A model generated the notes under the pieces. That model searched no databases. It was not told where the DNA came from and saw only the letters and a list, made by a program, of their open reading frames with translations. From Aureimonas sp. OT7 (GTDB lineage Bacteria > Pseudomonadota > Alphaproteobacteria > Rhizobiales > Rhizobiaceae): a stretch of 64,000 nucleotides of DNA. The stretch is from assembly GCF_014844055.1 (NCBI RefSeq), contig NZ_CP062167.1:1-64000 (forward strand), written 5' to 3'. This document shows, one piece after another, positions 26,582 through 36,502 of the stretch. How positions within the stretch are numbered: position 1 is the first letter of the stretch; each line of letters starts with the position of its first letter. A program made the position numbers and the translations under genes.

Positions 26582-29500
26582 TCAGGCGTTGTCGGTCGGC
26601 ACGAGGATTTCGCGTTTCCCGGCGTGGTTCGCCGGCCCGACCACACCCTCCTGCTCCATCCGCTCGATGATCGACGCCGCCCGGTTGTAGCCGATCTGCA
26701 GCCGCCGCTGGACGTAGGAGGTCGAGGCCTTGCCGTCGCGCAGCACGATGGCGACCGCCTGGTCGTAGAGGTCGGCGGATTCGTCCATGCCGCCGGCCGA
26801 TCCCGAGCCGCCGGACGCGATCTCCTCCTCGTCGTCCTCCTCCAGGATCGAGTCGAGATAATCGGGCACGCCCTGCGACTTGAGGTGGGACACGATCGCC
26901 TCGACCTCGGAATCGTCGACGAAGGGACCGTGCACGCGCTGGATCCGCCCGCCGCCGGCCATGAAGAGCATGTCGCCCATGCCCAGAAGCTGCTCGGCCC
27001 CCTGCTCCTGCAGGATGGTGCGGCTGTCGATCTTGGACGTCACCTGGAAGGAGATGCGCGTCGGGAAGTTGGCCTTGATGGTGCCGGTGATGACGTCCAC
27101 CGACGGTCGCTGCGTGGCCATGATGACGTGGATGCCGGCGGCACGCGCCATCTGAGCCAGGCGCTGGACCGTGCCCTCGATTTCCTTGCCCGCCACCATC
27201 ATCAGGTCCGCCATTTCGTCGATGATGACGACGATGTACGGCAGCGGCTGCAGGTCGAACTCCTCGGACTCGAAGATCGGCTCGCCGGTTTCGCGGTCGA
27301 AGCCGGTCTGCACCGTGCGCGAGATGGTCTCGCCCTTCTCGATCGCCTGCGCCACGCGGGTATTGAAGCCGTCGATGTTGCGCACCCCGACCTTCGACAT
27401 CTTGCGGTAGCGGTCCTCCATCTCCCGCACCGTCCACTTCAGCGCCACCACGGCCTTCTTCGGATCGGTGACGACAGGCGACAGGAGGTGCGGAATGCCG
27501 TCATAGATCGACAGTTCCAGCATCTTCGGGTCGATCATGATCATGCGGCACTGCGACGGCGACAGCCGGTACAGGAGCGACAGGATCATGGTGTTGATGG
27601 ACACGGACTTGCCGGAACCCGTCGTGCCGGCAACCAGCAGATGCGGCATCTTGGCGAGATCGGCGATGACCGGCTCTCCGCCGATGGTCTTGCCGAGCGT
27701 CAGCGGCAACTTGCCCTTGTTCTGGCTGAAGCTTTCCGCCGCCAGCATCTCGCGCAGATAGACGGTTTCCCGCTTGCGGTTGGGCAACTCGATGCCGATG
27801 GCGTTCTTGCCGGGGATGACGGCGACACGCGCCGCGATGGCGCTCATCGACCGGGCGATGTCGTCGGCAAGGCCGATGACGCGCGACGACTTGATGCCGG
27901 GCGCCGGCTCCAGCTCGTACAAGGTCACGACCGGGCCGGGACGCACCTCGATGATCTCGCCCTTGACGCCGAAATCGTCGAGGACGCCTTCCAGGAGACG
28001 GGCGTTTTCCTGCAGCATCTCGGGCGTCAGGGAATCGTCCCGCGCCAGCGCGCGGGGCGGCGACAGAAGGTTGATGGACGGCAGCTCGAAGAATTCCGGC
28101 TGGTACGCATGGGCGGGCTCGCCCTGATAGACGCGTGCCGGGGCCGTGTTGCGCGACGGAGCCGAGGGCCCGGTCGCCGGGACGACGCGGACCGGCTTTT
28201 CCAGCGACGGCATGGGCGCGGCCGCCGGGCGCGATGGCGCAAAGCCGGGGTCCTGGCGCTCCACGCCGCTGTCGTTGCCGGGCGTCCGGTTGCGCCCCAA
28301 TGCCGGGAAGGCCACGACATTGGCGGGGATGAAGTCGCGCCAGCCGCCGCTCTTTTCGCGCTGAGGCCGCTCGTCGGCGCGCAGGGGCGAAGTCGCATCG
28401 TCCATGTCGAAGGGTGGCGCATCGCCGTAATTGGCCGGCGCGTCGGACATCAGTTCCTCGACCGTCGGCGCGTCGGGGGCGAGGTTCTCGAACCCGTCGA
28501 ACGCCGCGTCTTCCCCATCGCCCTGCCCGTCCGCGCCTGCGAAGCCGAGTTCGCCCGTTTCCGGATCGAACGGTTCGTCGTCGCGCTCCCAGCGCTTCTT
28601 GCCGAGGCGCGAAGCGGCATAGGAGCCGTTCCAGTCGCTGCGGCCATGCCGCACCGTGGCGCGGCTGGTGTCCACGGATCGCCGCGCGGCCGTGTCCTCG
28701 GCGGTGGCCGGCTCGGCGAAGACGTCGACATCGTAAGCCTCGTCGAAGACAACGGCCTGGGGCGGCTCCGGCCGCTCGACGGGGCGTGCCCGTGGCTGCT
28801 GCGCGGCCGGCTGGTAGCCGTAGTCGTCGAAGCCATCCATGTCGACGGCATCGAACTGCGGCTGCGGCGGCCGCGTGTCCACCACCCGGATCTCGCGCTG
28901 GGCGCGGCCGGCTACCGTGGCCGGCGCCGCCGCCATGGATGGCTCCTCGTGCCAGGCCGGGCCGGAACCCGGCTCGCGGCGCTGGACGGGGCGTGGATCG
29001 GCCTTCGGCCGGCGGATCCCGGACCATACCGAGTAGGCCAGATGAGTGGCTGCGCCCGCCAGGAGCTGCCAGCGGCTTTCGCCGGCATCCTCGTCTTCGA
29101 TCTCCTGCGCCGTCTTCGGCGCGCGCGGCGCGGCGGCGGCGATCGACGCCGCGGGTACTGCGCGGCGCGTGCGCCCGACGAAGCCCAGGCCGCTCAGATA
29201 CAGCCAGGTCGCCGGCACCGCCAGGACGATGCCGAGGATAACTCCGGCAAGGCCCGAGGGGTAGGCCCCGGTAACGAGGGCCGGAAACTTCAGGACGATG
29301 TCGCCGGCGATGCCGCCAAGGCCGATCGGCAGCGGCCAGCCGGCGGGGGCGCCGATGCAGCCCAGCGCCGTCGCGGCAAGCAAGGTGCCGCCGAGGGCAA
29401 ACCAGCCGCGGCGCCCCGCGCCGTCGATCCTGCGTCCGCCGAGCATCCTGAGCCCCCAGACGAAAGGCAGGACGATGGTCAGCACCGAGGCCAGCCCGAG

Positions 29501-29725
29501 GACCTGCAACGCAAGGTCGGCGATGATGGCGCCGGAGGCCCCGGCAAGGTTGCCCACGGGATTCGAATTGGACTGGCTCAGCGACGGATCGCCCACGTTC
29601 CAGGTGGCGAGCGCGGCGGCGAGATAGACTGAAAGGCCGATCAGGGCGACGCCGCCCACGATCAGCAATCCGCTCCGCTGCCTGCCTTCGAATTCGTCTT
29701 CTGCGTCGATCGTAGCCATGGTCAT
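26582..29725 (-). CDS. ftsK: DNA translocase FtsK
   Basis: The 1047-residue DNA pump that clears chromosome termini from the septum and activates XerCD. Membrane helices lie in the first 230 residues (for example [20 protein letters not shown] and [19 protein letters not shown]). A long low-complexity linker, about 230-530, is rich in Arg, Pro, Asp and Glu. The motor has Walker [14 protein letters not shown] near residue 700 and Walker [13 protein letters not shown]. The C-terminal gamma winged helix, [20 protein letters not shown] to [14 protein letters not shown], reads KOPS motifs. The ATG at 29725 is taken because [16 protein letters not shown] resembles family starts; ATG 29719 is an alternative. 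Confidence 0.95.
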   Translation of the reverse strand: MTMATIDAEDEFEGRQRSGLLIVGGVALIGLSVYLAAALATWNVGDPSLSQSNSNPVGNLAGASGAIIADLALQVLGLASVLTIVLPFVWGLRMLGGRRIDGAGRRGWFALGGTLLAATALGCIGAPAGWPLPIGLGGIAGDIVLKFPALVTGAYPSGLAGVILGIVLAVPATWLYLSGLGFVGRTRRAVPAASIAAAAPRAPKTAQEIEDEDAGESRWQLLAGAATHLAYSVWSGIRRPKADPRPVQRREPGSGPAWHEEPSMAAAPATVAGRAQREIRVVDTRPPQPQFDAVDMDGFDDYGYQPAAQQPRARPVERPEPPQAVVFDEAYDVDVFAEPATAEDTAARRSVDTSRATVRHGRSDWNGSYAASRLGKKRWERDDEPFDPETGELGFAGADGQGDGEDAAFDGFENLAPDAPTVEELMSDAPANYGDAPPFDMDDATSPLRADERPQREKSGGWRDFIPANVVAFPALGRNRTPGNDSGVERQDPGFAPSRPAAAPMPSLEKPVRVVPATGPSAPSRNTAPARVYQGEPAHAYQPEFFELPSINLLSPPRALARDDSLTPEMLQENARLLEGVLDDFGVKGEIIEVRPGPVVTLYELEPAPGIKSSRVIGLADDIARSMSAIAARVAVIPGKNAIGIELPNRKRETVYLREMLAAESFSQNKGKLPLTLGKTIGGEPVIADLAKMPHLLVAGTTGSGKSVSINTMILSLLYRLSPSQCRMIMIDPKMLELSIYDGIPHLLSPVVTDPKKAVVALKWTVREMEDRYRKMSKVGVRNIDGFNTRVAQAIEKGETISRTVQTGFDRETGEPIFESEEFDLQPLPYIVVIIDEMADLMMVAGKEIEGTVQRLAQMARAAGIHVIMATQRPSVDVITGTIKANFPTRISFQVTSKIDSRTILQEQGAEQLLGMGDMLFMAGGGRIQRVHGPFVDDSEVEAIVSHLKSQGVPDYLDSILEEDDEEEIASGGSGSAGGMDESADLYDQAVAIVLRDGKASTSYVQRRLQIGYNRAASIIERMEQEGVVGPANHAGKREILVPTDNA

Positions 29726-29972
29726 TCGCGCTTTGTCCTGTTGCCCGCCGACGACCAGCCGGCATGCGTTCAACGAGACCCGAGCCGCTTGTGGGCAGGT
29801 CGGTGTGGTGGGCATGGCCGCGAAACGGCAGCCGGAGGCCCGTCATCCCCAAACTTTAGGCAAACGAGGTTAAAGGCCCTTTAACCCTGTTCGTAAAGTC
29901 GTGATGAGTGTTTGCGGAACGGCGATCCGGTCCCGGATGTTGGGCAGGATCATCGCAACCGGGAAGAACGGC

Positions 29973-30284
29973 ATGGATATCAGGCATGAAGACAGGGGCC
30001 GCGGCGGCCTTTTCGTGGCGGGCGAAGGCGAGGACAGGGCCGAATTGACCTATTCGCCGGCGGGCATCCAGGACGCCTGGGTCTTCGACCACACCTACGT
30101 TCCGGAGAAGCTGCGCGGCCAGGGCATCGCCAAAAAACTTCTGGATTTCGCAGTCGGTTTCGCGCGGGACAAGGGCATGAAGGTGGTTCCCGCATGTTCC
30201 TATGTGCGCGCCGAGTTCGAGAGGCATCCCGAGCGTTATGCCGATCTTGCCACCGAAGAGAAGAAGCCCTTCGGCCGCGTCTGA
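29973..30284 (+). CDS. Small GNAT N-acetyltransferase
   Basis: A 103-residue minimal acetyltransferase of the YjdJ/NATD1 type. Characteristic parts are AELTYSPAG, the acetyl-CoA-binding segment VFDHTYVPEKLRGQGIAKKLLDFA and PACSYVRAEFERHPE. The ATG follows GGGAAGAACGGC; longer starts at 29901 or 29904 lack similarity. Substrate unknown. It is divergent from ftsK and convergent with amtB. Confidence 0.86.
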   Translation: MDIRHEDRGRGGLFVAGEGEDRAELTYSPAGIQDAWVFDHTYVPEKLRGQGIAKKLLDFAVGFARDKGMKVVPACSYVRAEFERHPERYADLATEEKKPFGRV

Positions 30285-30297
30285 GGACATCGAGAAA

Positions 30298-30324
30298 GGG
30301 CGGGCGCCCGGCGCCCGCCCCTTT
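30298..30324. terminator. Bidirectional terminator between the GNAT gene and amtB
   Basis: A 10-bp perfect stem (GGGCGGGCGC / GCGCCCGCCC, 3-nt loop), flanked by AAA on the left and CTTTT on the right, fits a rho-independent terminator usable from both strands between two convergent genes. Confidence 0.7.
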
Positions 30325-30351
30325 TCCCATGCGTATGACAGCGGCGCGCGC

Positions 30352-31722
30352 CTAGCTGTGATAGGCGGATTCGCCGTGTGAGGTGAGGTCCAACCCTTCG
30401 CGCTCGGCCTCCAGGGTCGGACGAAGGCCGATCACCAGGTCGACGATCTTGTACAGGATCGCCGAGACGATGCCGCAATAGACGATGGTGATGACCACGG
30501 CGACGATCTGCGAATAGACCTGCCCGCCCATGCTGACGCCGTCGGCATAGCCGATGCCGCCCAGCGACGACGAGACGAAGATGCCGGTTCCGATGGCGCC
30601 GACGATGCCGCCGATGCCGTGGATGCCGAAGACGTCCAGGCTGTCGTCATAGCCGGCGGCCGGCTTCACCACCGCCACGAAGAAGTAGCAGGCAGCCGAA
30701 GCGATCGCGCCAAGCACGATGGCGCCGATGGGGCCGATCAGGCCGGCGGCGGGCGTGACGGCGACAAGGCCGGCGATGATGCCGGAGACGGCGCCCAGCA
30801 TGGATGCCTTGCCGCGCGCGAGGGCCTCGATCAGGATCCACGCCACGGTGGCGCCGGCCGTGGCCGTGAAGGTGTTGATCATGGCCAGGGCCGCGCCGCT
30901 GGTGGCCTCGAGGTTGGAACCGGCGTTGAAGCCGAACCATCCCACCCACAGGATGGAGGCGCCCACCATGGTGAGCGTCATCGAGTGCGGAGCCATCATG
31001 TCCTTGCCGAGGCCGTTGCGCTTGCCGACCAGCAGGGCGCCGACGAGACCCGCGATACCGGCATTGATGTGCACCACCGTGCCGCCCGCGAAGTCGAGCG
31101 CCGCGACGCCCCCGGCATGCAGGCCGTTGAAGATGAGGCCGTTGGCATCCCAGACCATGTGGGCGATCGGGAAATAGACGAGCGTCACCCACAGGATGGT
31201 GAACAGCACCACCGCACCGAACTTGATGCGTTCGGCGAAGGCGCCCACGATCAGCGCCGGCGTGATGCAGGCGAATGTCATCTGGAAGGCGATGAAGACG
31301 TATTCCGGCAGTTCCACGCCATCGGTGAAGGTGGCGACGGTGCTGTCGACGGTCACGCCGGCCAGGAACAGCTTGCCGAGGCCGCCCCAATACGGGCTGG
31401 TCGACCCGCCGAAGGCGAGCGAGTATCCGTAGACGACATAGATGATCATCACGACGGCGCAGATCGTCACGCACTGCATGAGGACCGACAGCATGTTCTT
31501 GGCGCGCACGAGGCCGCCATAGAACAGGCCGAGGCCGGGCAGCACCATGAACAGCACCAGCACGGTCGATATGAGCATCCAGGCGACGTCGCCCTTGTCG
31601 ATGACGGCCGCAGCCGTCTCCACAGGGGCCGGACCGACGCCCGTATCCTGCGCGAGCGCCATGCCGGCGGTGGCGAGGACGCCCCCGAGCCCGCCGGCGA
31701 TAACTGACTTCAAGTATCTCAT
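30352..31722 (-). CDS. amtB: Ammonium transporter Amt (first copy)
   Basis: An ammonium channel of 456 residues with a signal sequence (SVIAGGLGGVLATAGMALA, cut before QDTG) and eleven predicted helices. The family segments GDVAWMLISTVLVLFMVLPG, LGLFYGGLVRAKNMLS, FAGGTVVHINAGIAGL and DVFGIHGIGGIVGAIGTG carry the pore and twin-histidine positions. The cytoplasmic tail GLRPTLEAEREGLDLTSHGE is the GlnK docking site. It starts 13 bp after the glnK copy, behind AAGGGGAC. Confidence 0.95.
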   Translation of the reverse strand: MRYLKSVIAGGLGGVLATAGMALAQDTGVGPAPVETAAAVIDKGDVAWMLISTVLVLFMVLPGLGLFYGGLVRAKNMLSVLMQCVTICAVVMIIYVVYGYSLAFGGSTSPYWGGLGKLFLAGVTVDSTVATFTDGVELPEYVFIAFQMTFACITPALIVGAFAERIKFGAVVLFTILWVTLVYFPIAHMVWDANGLIFNGLHAGGVAALDFAGGTVVHINAGIAGLVGALLVGKRNGLGKDMMAPHSMTLTMVGASILWVGWFGFNAGSNLEATSGAALAMINTFTATAGATVAWILIEALARGKASMLGAVSGIIAGLVAVTPAAGLIGPIGAIVLGAIASAACYFFVAVVKPAAGYDDSLDVFGIHGIGGIVGAIGTGIFVSSSLGGIGYADGVSMGGQVYSQIVAVVITIVYCGIVSAILYKIVDLVIGLRPTLEAEREGLDLTSHGESAYHS

Positions 31723-31735
31723 TTGAACTGTCCCC

Positions 31736-32074
31736 TTACAGCGCGTTGGCGTCAGTTTCGCCCGTGCGGATCCGCAGGGCGCTGTCGATGCCATAGACAA
31801 AAATCTTCCCGTCACCGATCTGGCCGGTCTTGGCCGATGCCGCGATGGCATCGACGGCCGCTGCCACCGCGTCGGACGGCAGGACCACCTCGATCTTCAG
31901 TTTCGGCAGGAAGCTCACGGCATATTCGCTGCCGCGATAGATTTCGGTATGGCCTTTCTGCCGGCCATAGCCCTTCACCTCGGTGACGGTGAGCCCTTCG
32001 ATGCCGAGGGCGATGAGCGACTCCCGCACCTCGTCGAGCTTGAATGGTTTGATGATCGCCACGACGATCTTCAT
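31736..32074 (-). CDS. glnK: PII nitrogen regulator GlnK (first copy)
   Basis: A PII protein of 112 residues that senses 2-oxoglutarate and ATP/ADP, is uridylylated when nitrogen is short and blocks the Amt channel when it is plentiful. Tyr51 in GSEYAVSFLPK is the uridylylation site on the T-loop; KGYGRQKGHTEIYRG and AKTGQIGDGKIFV are the PII signatures. It is 13 bp upstream of an amtB gene, the classic glnK-amtB pair. The C-terminus IRTGETDANAL is identical to that of the second copy. Confidence 0.95.
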   Translation of the reverse strand: MKIVVAIIKPFKLDEVRESLIALGIEGLTVTEVKGYGRQKGHTEIYRGSEYAVSFLPKLKIEVVLPSDAVAAAVDAIAASAKTGQIGDGKIFVYGIDSALRIRTGETDANAL

Positions 32075-32195
32075 CTGTCTTGACCTTAAGCGGGGAAACG
32101 CGGCTCCCCGAAACGCCGACGCCGCTGCAGCGGACCTTTAGGTTGGTGTCGGGGCAGGCCGTGCCGGTATCCGACTCGGCCTGCCCGGGTTCGGG

Positions 32196-32219
32196 GCCGG
32201 GGCACCGACGCGCCCCGGC
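32196..32219 (-). terminator. GC-rich inverted repeat after the second amtB copy
   Basis: GCCGGGG / CCCCGGC with a 10-nt loop lies 16 bp beyond the stop of the upstream amtB. It may end that transcript before the next glnK, but there is no T-run. Confidence 0.35.
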
Positions 32220-32234
32220 GGTCTCGGACGCGCG

Positions 32235-33554
32235 TCAGACGCGCGCGGCCGAGAATTCCGGATAGGCCTCCACGCCGACTTCGGCGCGATCCAGGCCCAG
32301 GGCCTCTTCCTCTTCGCTCGGGCGCACGCCCACGGTGGCCTTGATGGCGAACCAGACGATGCCGGTGGCGACGAAGGTGAATGCGCCGACGGCCAGAATG
32401 CCGATGATCTGCGCCGAAAAGCTCGTGTCCGGATTGGTGAAGGGGACGGCGAGCGTGCCCCAGATGCCGGCCACGAGATGCACCGGGATGGCGCCGACGA
32501 CGTCATCGATCTTCAGCTTGTCGAGCAGCGGCACGGTGACCACCACGAGCGCCGCGCCGATGCCGCCGATGATGGCTGCCGACAGGAATGTCGGGGTCAG
32601 CGGCTCGGCCGTGATGGCCACCAGCCCACCCAGCGCGCCGTTGAGCGCCATGGTGACATCGACCTTCCGGTAGAGGATCTGCATGATGACCATCGACACG
32701 ATCACGCCGGCCGCTGCCGCCGTGTTGGTGTTGACGACCACCCGGCCCACCGAGGCGGCATCCTCGAGCGTGCCCAGCGCAAGCTGCGAGGCACCGTTGA
32801 AGCCGAACCAGCCGAACCACAGGATGAAGGCACCCAGCGTCGCCAGCGGGATGGACGATCCCGGCATGGCGACGACGCGGCCATCGGCGCCGTAGCGGCC
32901 CTTGCGCGCACCGATGATGAGCGCACCGGTCAGGGCGGCCCATCCGCCGACCGAATGGACGAGGGTGGAGCCGGCGAAGTCCGAGAAGCCGATCTCCGAC
33001 AGCCAGCCGCCGCCCCACTGCCAGGCGCCCGTAACCGGGTAGATCGCGCCGCAGAGGATGACGACGAACAGCAGGAATGGCCACAGGCGGATGCGCTCCG
33101 CTACCGTGCCCGAGACGATCGAGGCGGCGGTGGCGCAGAACATCGACTGGTAGAAGAAATCCGTGGCCAGGGAATAGTCACCCGTATCGGCCGACGGGGC
33201 GGGGAAGGTCATCGGCGCGATCTGGCCGAACCAGCCGCCATCGACGCCGGAGTACATGAGATTATAGCCGACCAGCCAGTAGACGAGCACGCCGGTCGAG
33301 TAGAGCGAGATGTTTTTCAGGCACTGCATCGACACGTTCTTCGACCGGACAAGCCCGGCCTCGAGCATGCAGAAGCCCGCCGCCATCCACATGACGAGGA
33401 TGCCGCCGAGAAAGAACAGAAGCGTGTTGAAGACGTAGAGATAGGGGTCGGCCGCGGCAGCCGCGGCGTCTGGCGCCGCATCCTGCGCGTAGGCTGCGCC
33501 AGTGGACAGGGCGCCGACAAAGGCGGCGGACAGAGCTATCCTTGGTATCTGCAT
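32235..33554 (-). CDS. amtB: Ammonium transporter Amt (second copy)
   Basis: A second ammonium channel of 439 residues that differs clearly from the first. Signal sequence IALSAAFVGALSTGAAYA before QDAAPD; then LFFLGGILVMWMAAGFCMLE, AGLVRSKNVSMQCLKNI, DFAGSTLVHSVGGWAALTG and DVVGAIPVHLVAGIWGTLAV. The latter two show the family histidines. The C-terminal tail GVRPSEEEEALGLDRAEVGV is the GlnK-binding form. It belongs to the Amt branch that keeps a Cys in AAGFCMLEAG. It follows its own glnK by 61 bp. Confidence 0.94.
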   Translation of the reverse strand: MQIPRIALSAAFVGALSTGAAYAQDAAPDAAAAAADPYLYVFNTLLFFLGGILVMWMAAGFCMLEAGLVRSKNVSMQCLKNISLYSTGVLVYWLVGYNLMYSGVDGGWFGQIAPMTFPAPSADTGDYSLATDFFYQSMFCATAASIVSGTVAERIRLWPFLLFVVILCGAIYPVTGAWQWGGGWLSEIGFSDFAGSTLVHSVGGWAALTGALIIGARKGRYGADGRVVAMPGSSIPLATLGAFILWFGWFGFNGASQLALGTLEDAASVGRVVVNTNTAAAAGVIVSMVIMQILYRKVDVTMALNGALGGLVAITAEPLTPTFLSAAIIGGIGAALVVVTVPLLDKLKIDDVVGAIPVHLVAGIWGTLAVPFTNPDTSFSAQIIGILAVGAFTFVATGIVWFAIKATVGVRPSEEEEALGLDRAEVGVEAYPEFSAARV

Positions 33555-33615
33555 CGTTTGGACGTTCCTTGAAGCGTTGCCGGTATCAGGCGCCGGCCGG
33601 CGGCACCCTTGGGCT

Positions 33616-33954
33616 CTAGAGGGCGTTGGCGTCGGTTTCGCCCGTGCGGATGCGCACGGCCTGCTCGATGCCGAAGACGAAGATCTTTCCATCGCCGATC
33701 TGGCCGGTCTTGGCGGCGGCGGCGATGGCCTCGACAGCGGCCGGCACCATGTCGGTTGCCACCGCGATCTCGACCTTCAGTTTCGGCAGGAAGCTGACGG
33801 CATATTCGGTGCCGCGATAGATTTCCGTATGGCCCTTCTGGCGCCCGTAGCCCTTGACCTCGGTAACGGTCAGGCCCTGGATGCCCACCGCGGTCAAAGC
33901 CTCCCGGACTTCGTCCAGCTTGAATGGCTTGATGATCGCCATCACGATTTTCAT
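33616..33954 (-). CDS. glnK: PII nitrogen regulator GlnK (second copy)
   Basis: A 112-residue PII paralogue, very similar to the first copy, with T-loop Tyr51 in GTEYAVSFLPK. The two differ mainly in the segment after FLPKLK (EIAVATDMVPAAVEA here, EVVLPSDAVAAAVDA in the other). ATG 33954 preceded by GAGGTGAAC is taken; the GTG six bases upstream is an alternative. A sigma-54-like promoter lies about 100 bp upstream, so this pair is expected to be nitrogen controlled. Confidence 0.94.
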   Translation of the reverse strand: MKIVMAIIKPFKLDEVREALTAVGIQGLTVTEVKGYGRQKGHTEIYRGTEYAVSFLPKLKVEIAVATDMVPAAVEAIAAAAKTGQIGDGKIFVFGIEQAVRIRTGETDANAL

Positions 33955-34054
33955 GTTCACCTCGACGTATCTGGCGAAAGCCCCGCATTAAGGCGACGCC
34001 CGCGCTTGCGTTCAGTCCCCCGACACTCGCCGGTTCATGACGCCAGTGGGTGAA

Positions 34055-34069
34055 ACAAGACTCGTGCCA
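34055..34069 (-). promoter_or_regulatory. Sigma-54-type promoter of the glnK-amtB cluster
   Basis: On the minus strand TTGGCACGAGTCTTGTTT matches the sigma-54 consensus YTGGCACG-N4-TTGCW except for T in place of C in the -12 element. It sits about 100 bp before the upstream glnK. Sigma-54/NtrC control of glnK-amtB is standard in proteobacteria. No convincing NtrC site was found by eye. Confidence 0.6.
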
Positions 34070-34196
34070 ACTGCCTCAGCCTTGTGCGAAGCAGCGATTT
34101 TACCGCGATTTCGCCATGCTCAGGCCACTTGGAGCCTGATTTGGCGGCAGTCGCCCCGGAGGGGTCTGGCTGCGCGTTGGACAGATTGCGTAGCGT

Positions 34197-35069
34197 TTAT
34201 GCAGTTTGCTGCTTTATTGGCCGGATCAGCCCTTCCTGGGCCACCGAAGCCACCAGCACGCCATCCGTCGTGAACAGCGAGCCGCGTGTCAGGCCGCGCC
34301 CGCCGGACGATGACGGGGAATCCTGTGTGTACAGCATCCACTCCGATACGCGGACAGGCCGGTGGAACCACATTGCATGATCCAGGCTGGCGGCCTGTAT
34401 GCGCCGGTCGAAGACCGAAAGCCCATGGGCGAACAGGGAGGTATCGAGAAGGGTCATATCCGACAGGTACGCCAGGACGGCTGCGTTGAGAGCGGGTTCG
34501 TCGCCAATGTCGTCGACCAGCCGCACCCAGATGTTCTGGTGCGGCGGCAGCTTGTTGGCGGTCAGATAGTGGTCCAGCGAAACCGGCCGGAATTCCACCG
34601 GGCGCGGGCGCTGCCAGTAGCGCTTCACCGATTCCGGCGCGTCCGAGAGAATAAGCCGGTTCAGTTCCTTGTACGGAACCTCTTCGGGGCCCGGCACGGC
34701 CGGCATCGGCACCTGGTGCGACAGCCCCTCCTCTGCCCGTTGGAAGGACGCGGACAAGGTGAAGATGGCTTGACCATGCTGGACACCGGTCACCACGCGG
34801 GTCGAAAACGAGCCGCCGTCCCGCAGGCGCGAGACTTCGTAGACGATGGGGCGTTTCGGATCGCCCGGGCGGATGAAGTACCCGTGCAGCGAGTGGACCG
34901 GGCGTCCGGGTTCCACGCTGCGCTGTGCGGCCACCAGCGCCTGCGCCACGACCTGGCCGCCGAATACCCGCTGCCAGCCGATATCGGGACTGCGGCCCCG
35001 GAACAGGTTTTCCTCGAGCGGCTCGAGGTCGAGCGTCGAAAGCAGGGTCGCCACCGAATCGTGCATCAT
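34197..35069 (-). CDS. tesB: Acyl-CoA thioesterase II
   Basis: Hydrolyses medium/long acyl-CoA esters. A double hot-dog protein of 290 residues: the first domain has VFGGQVVAQALVAAQRSV and HSLHGYFIRPGDPKRPIVYEV; the second carries SLDHAMWFHRPVRVSEW with the catalytic aspartate and GRGLTRGSLFTTDG before the glutamine region. The start has two ATGs in a row (35069, 35066). It is divergent from the ubiH-like gene; both flank glnK-amtB in related genomes. Confidence 0.93.
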   Translation of the reverse strand: MMHDSVATLLSTLDLEPLEENLFRGRSPDIGWQRVFGGQVVAQALVAAQRSVEPGRPVHSLHGYFIRPGDPKRPIVYEVSRLRDGGSFSTRVVTGVQHGQAIFTLSASFQRAEEGLSHQVPMPAVPGPEEVPYKELNRLILSDAPESVKRYWQRPRPVEFRPVSLDHYLTANKLPPHQNIWVRLVDDIGDEPALNAAVLAYLSDMTLLDTSLFAHGLSVFDRRIQAASLDHAMWFHRPVRVSEWMLYTQDSPSSSGGRGLTRGSLFTTDGVLVASVAQEGLIRPIKQQTA

Positions 35070-35127
35070 TCCATCCCGTACCGCGATGCTCTACATGGAC
35101 TTGTCCGGAAGGTAAGGTGAATCGCCC

Positions 35128-36357
35128 ATGCAGGATACGCAAGCTTTCGACATCGTCGTCGCCGGAGGCAATTATGTCGGCCTGACCACCGCGCTCGCCA
35201 TTCGCTCCTATGCGCCGGGGCTGTCCATCCTTCTCGTCGACGCCGCGCCGGAGTCCGCCGGACTGGGTGCCGGGCGTGCCTCGGCCGTGGCCGCCGCCGC
35301 CTCCCGGATGCTGGAGCGTCTCGGGGTATGGCAGGAGATGGCCTCCGCAGCCCAGCCGATCAACGACATGATCGTCACCGATTCCCGCCTGTCCGACCCC
35401 GTGCGACCGGTATTCCTGACATTCGACGGCGCGATCGGCGATGGCGAACCCTTTGCCCATATGGTGCCCAACCCGGCCATGACCGCGCCGCTGCGCGCCA
35501 AAGCGGCGGCACTCGGCGTAGACCTTCGCTATGGTGTCGGCGTCACCGGCATGGGCGAGGCCGCGGGCGTGCGCCGCGTCGAACTGTCGGACGGCTCGCT
35601 CGTCACGGCGCGGCTCGTGATCGCCGCCGACGGGGTCAATTCGCGGCTGCGCGACATGGCCGGCATCCGCACGATATTTCACGATTATCGCCAATCCGGC
35701 ATCGTCGCGACCATCCGGCACGAAAGGCCCCACAACGGCCGCGCGGAAGAGCACTTCCTGCCGTCCGGGCCGTTTGCCATCCTGCCGCTGCCGGACAACC
35801 GCTCGTCGCTGGTATGGACAGAACCGACGCGTGAGGCGGAGCGCCTCCTTGCCGCCAACCCGCTCGTCTTCGAAGCGGAACTGGAGCGCCGCTTCGGCCT
35901 GAAGCTCGGCGCCCTGACCGTCGAGGGGAAGCCCCGCGCCTTCCCGCTGGGCCTGCGCCTCGCGCGCGATTACGTCAGACCGCGTTTCGCCCTCGTCGGC
36001 GACTCGGCCCATGGCCTGCACCCCATCGCGGGCCAGGGCCTCAATTACGGCTACAAGGATGCCGCCGCCCTGGCGGAGACGGTGGTGGACGCGTCGCGCC
36101 TTGGCCTCGACATCGGCAGCCTCGACGTGCTCGAGCGCTATCAGGTCTGGCGTCGCTTCGACACGCTGCGGATGGGTGTGACCACCGACATCCTCAACCG
36201 CCTGTTCTCGAACGACAACAGGCTGCTGCGCCCGATCCGCGACCTCGGCCTTTCCCTTGTCGACCGGGCCCCCGCCCTGAAGCGCTATTTCATCGGGCAG
36301 GCCGCCGGCATCGGCGAGCCGGATGGCCCGAAGCTTCTGCGCGGCGACGCGTTGTAA
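35128..36357 (+). CDS. UbiH/UbiF-family FAD-dependent monooxygenase
   Basis: A flavin hydroxylase of 409 residues of the ubiquinone-biosynthesis type. The FAD motif is atypical, VVAGGNYVGLTTALAIRSY; the DG motif is VIAADGVNSRLRDMAG and the GD motif LVGDSAHGLHPIAGQGLNYG. These match UbiH/UbiF/COQ6 enzymes that hydroxylate the ring of the ubiquinone precursor. Which ring position is modified cannot be told. Confidence 0.88.
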   Translation: MQDTQAFDIVVAGGNYVGLTTALAIRSYAPGLSILLVDAAPESAGLGAGRASAVAAAASRMLERLGVWQEMASAAQPINDMIVTDSRLSDPVRPVFLTFDGAIGDGEPFAHMVPNPAMTAPLRAKAAALGVDLRYGVGVTGMGEAAGVRRVELSDGSLVTARLVIAADGVNSRLRDMAGIRTIFHDYRQSGIVATIRHERPHNGRAEEHFLPSGPFAILPLPDNRSSLVWTEPTREAERLLAANPLVFEAELERRFGLKLGALTVEGKPRAFPLGLRLARDYVRPRFALVGDSAHGLHPIAGQGLNYGYKDAAALAETVVDASRLGLDIGSLDVLERYQVWRRFDTLRMGVTTDILNRLFSNDNRLLRPIRDLGLSLVDRAPALKRYFIGQAAGIGEPDGPKLLRGDAL

Positions 36358-36502
36358 GAGGGCTTATCCGAACCAGATTGCGGCGCAGCGTCGATCGGCG
36401 ACAAATTCATTCTCCACGGCGGCGGTGATTGGAACACCCATCGGCGAAGCCTTGCGCCGCATGGCTTAATTAGAACGGAACCAGAAGACGAGGTTCCGCA
36501 TC

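Noticed and set aside
26552..29632. A 1026-codon open frame on the strand opposite ftsK
   Set aside because: It is a shadow produced by the high GC and codon bias of ftsK; its translation is rich in Arg, His and Gly with no recognisable domain, and the FtsK frame is unambiguous.
32075..32234. A second sigma-54 promoter before the downstream glnK
   Set aside because: A CGTGCCG element exists but without the -12 partner at the right spacing.
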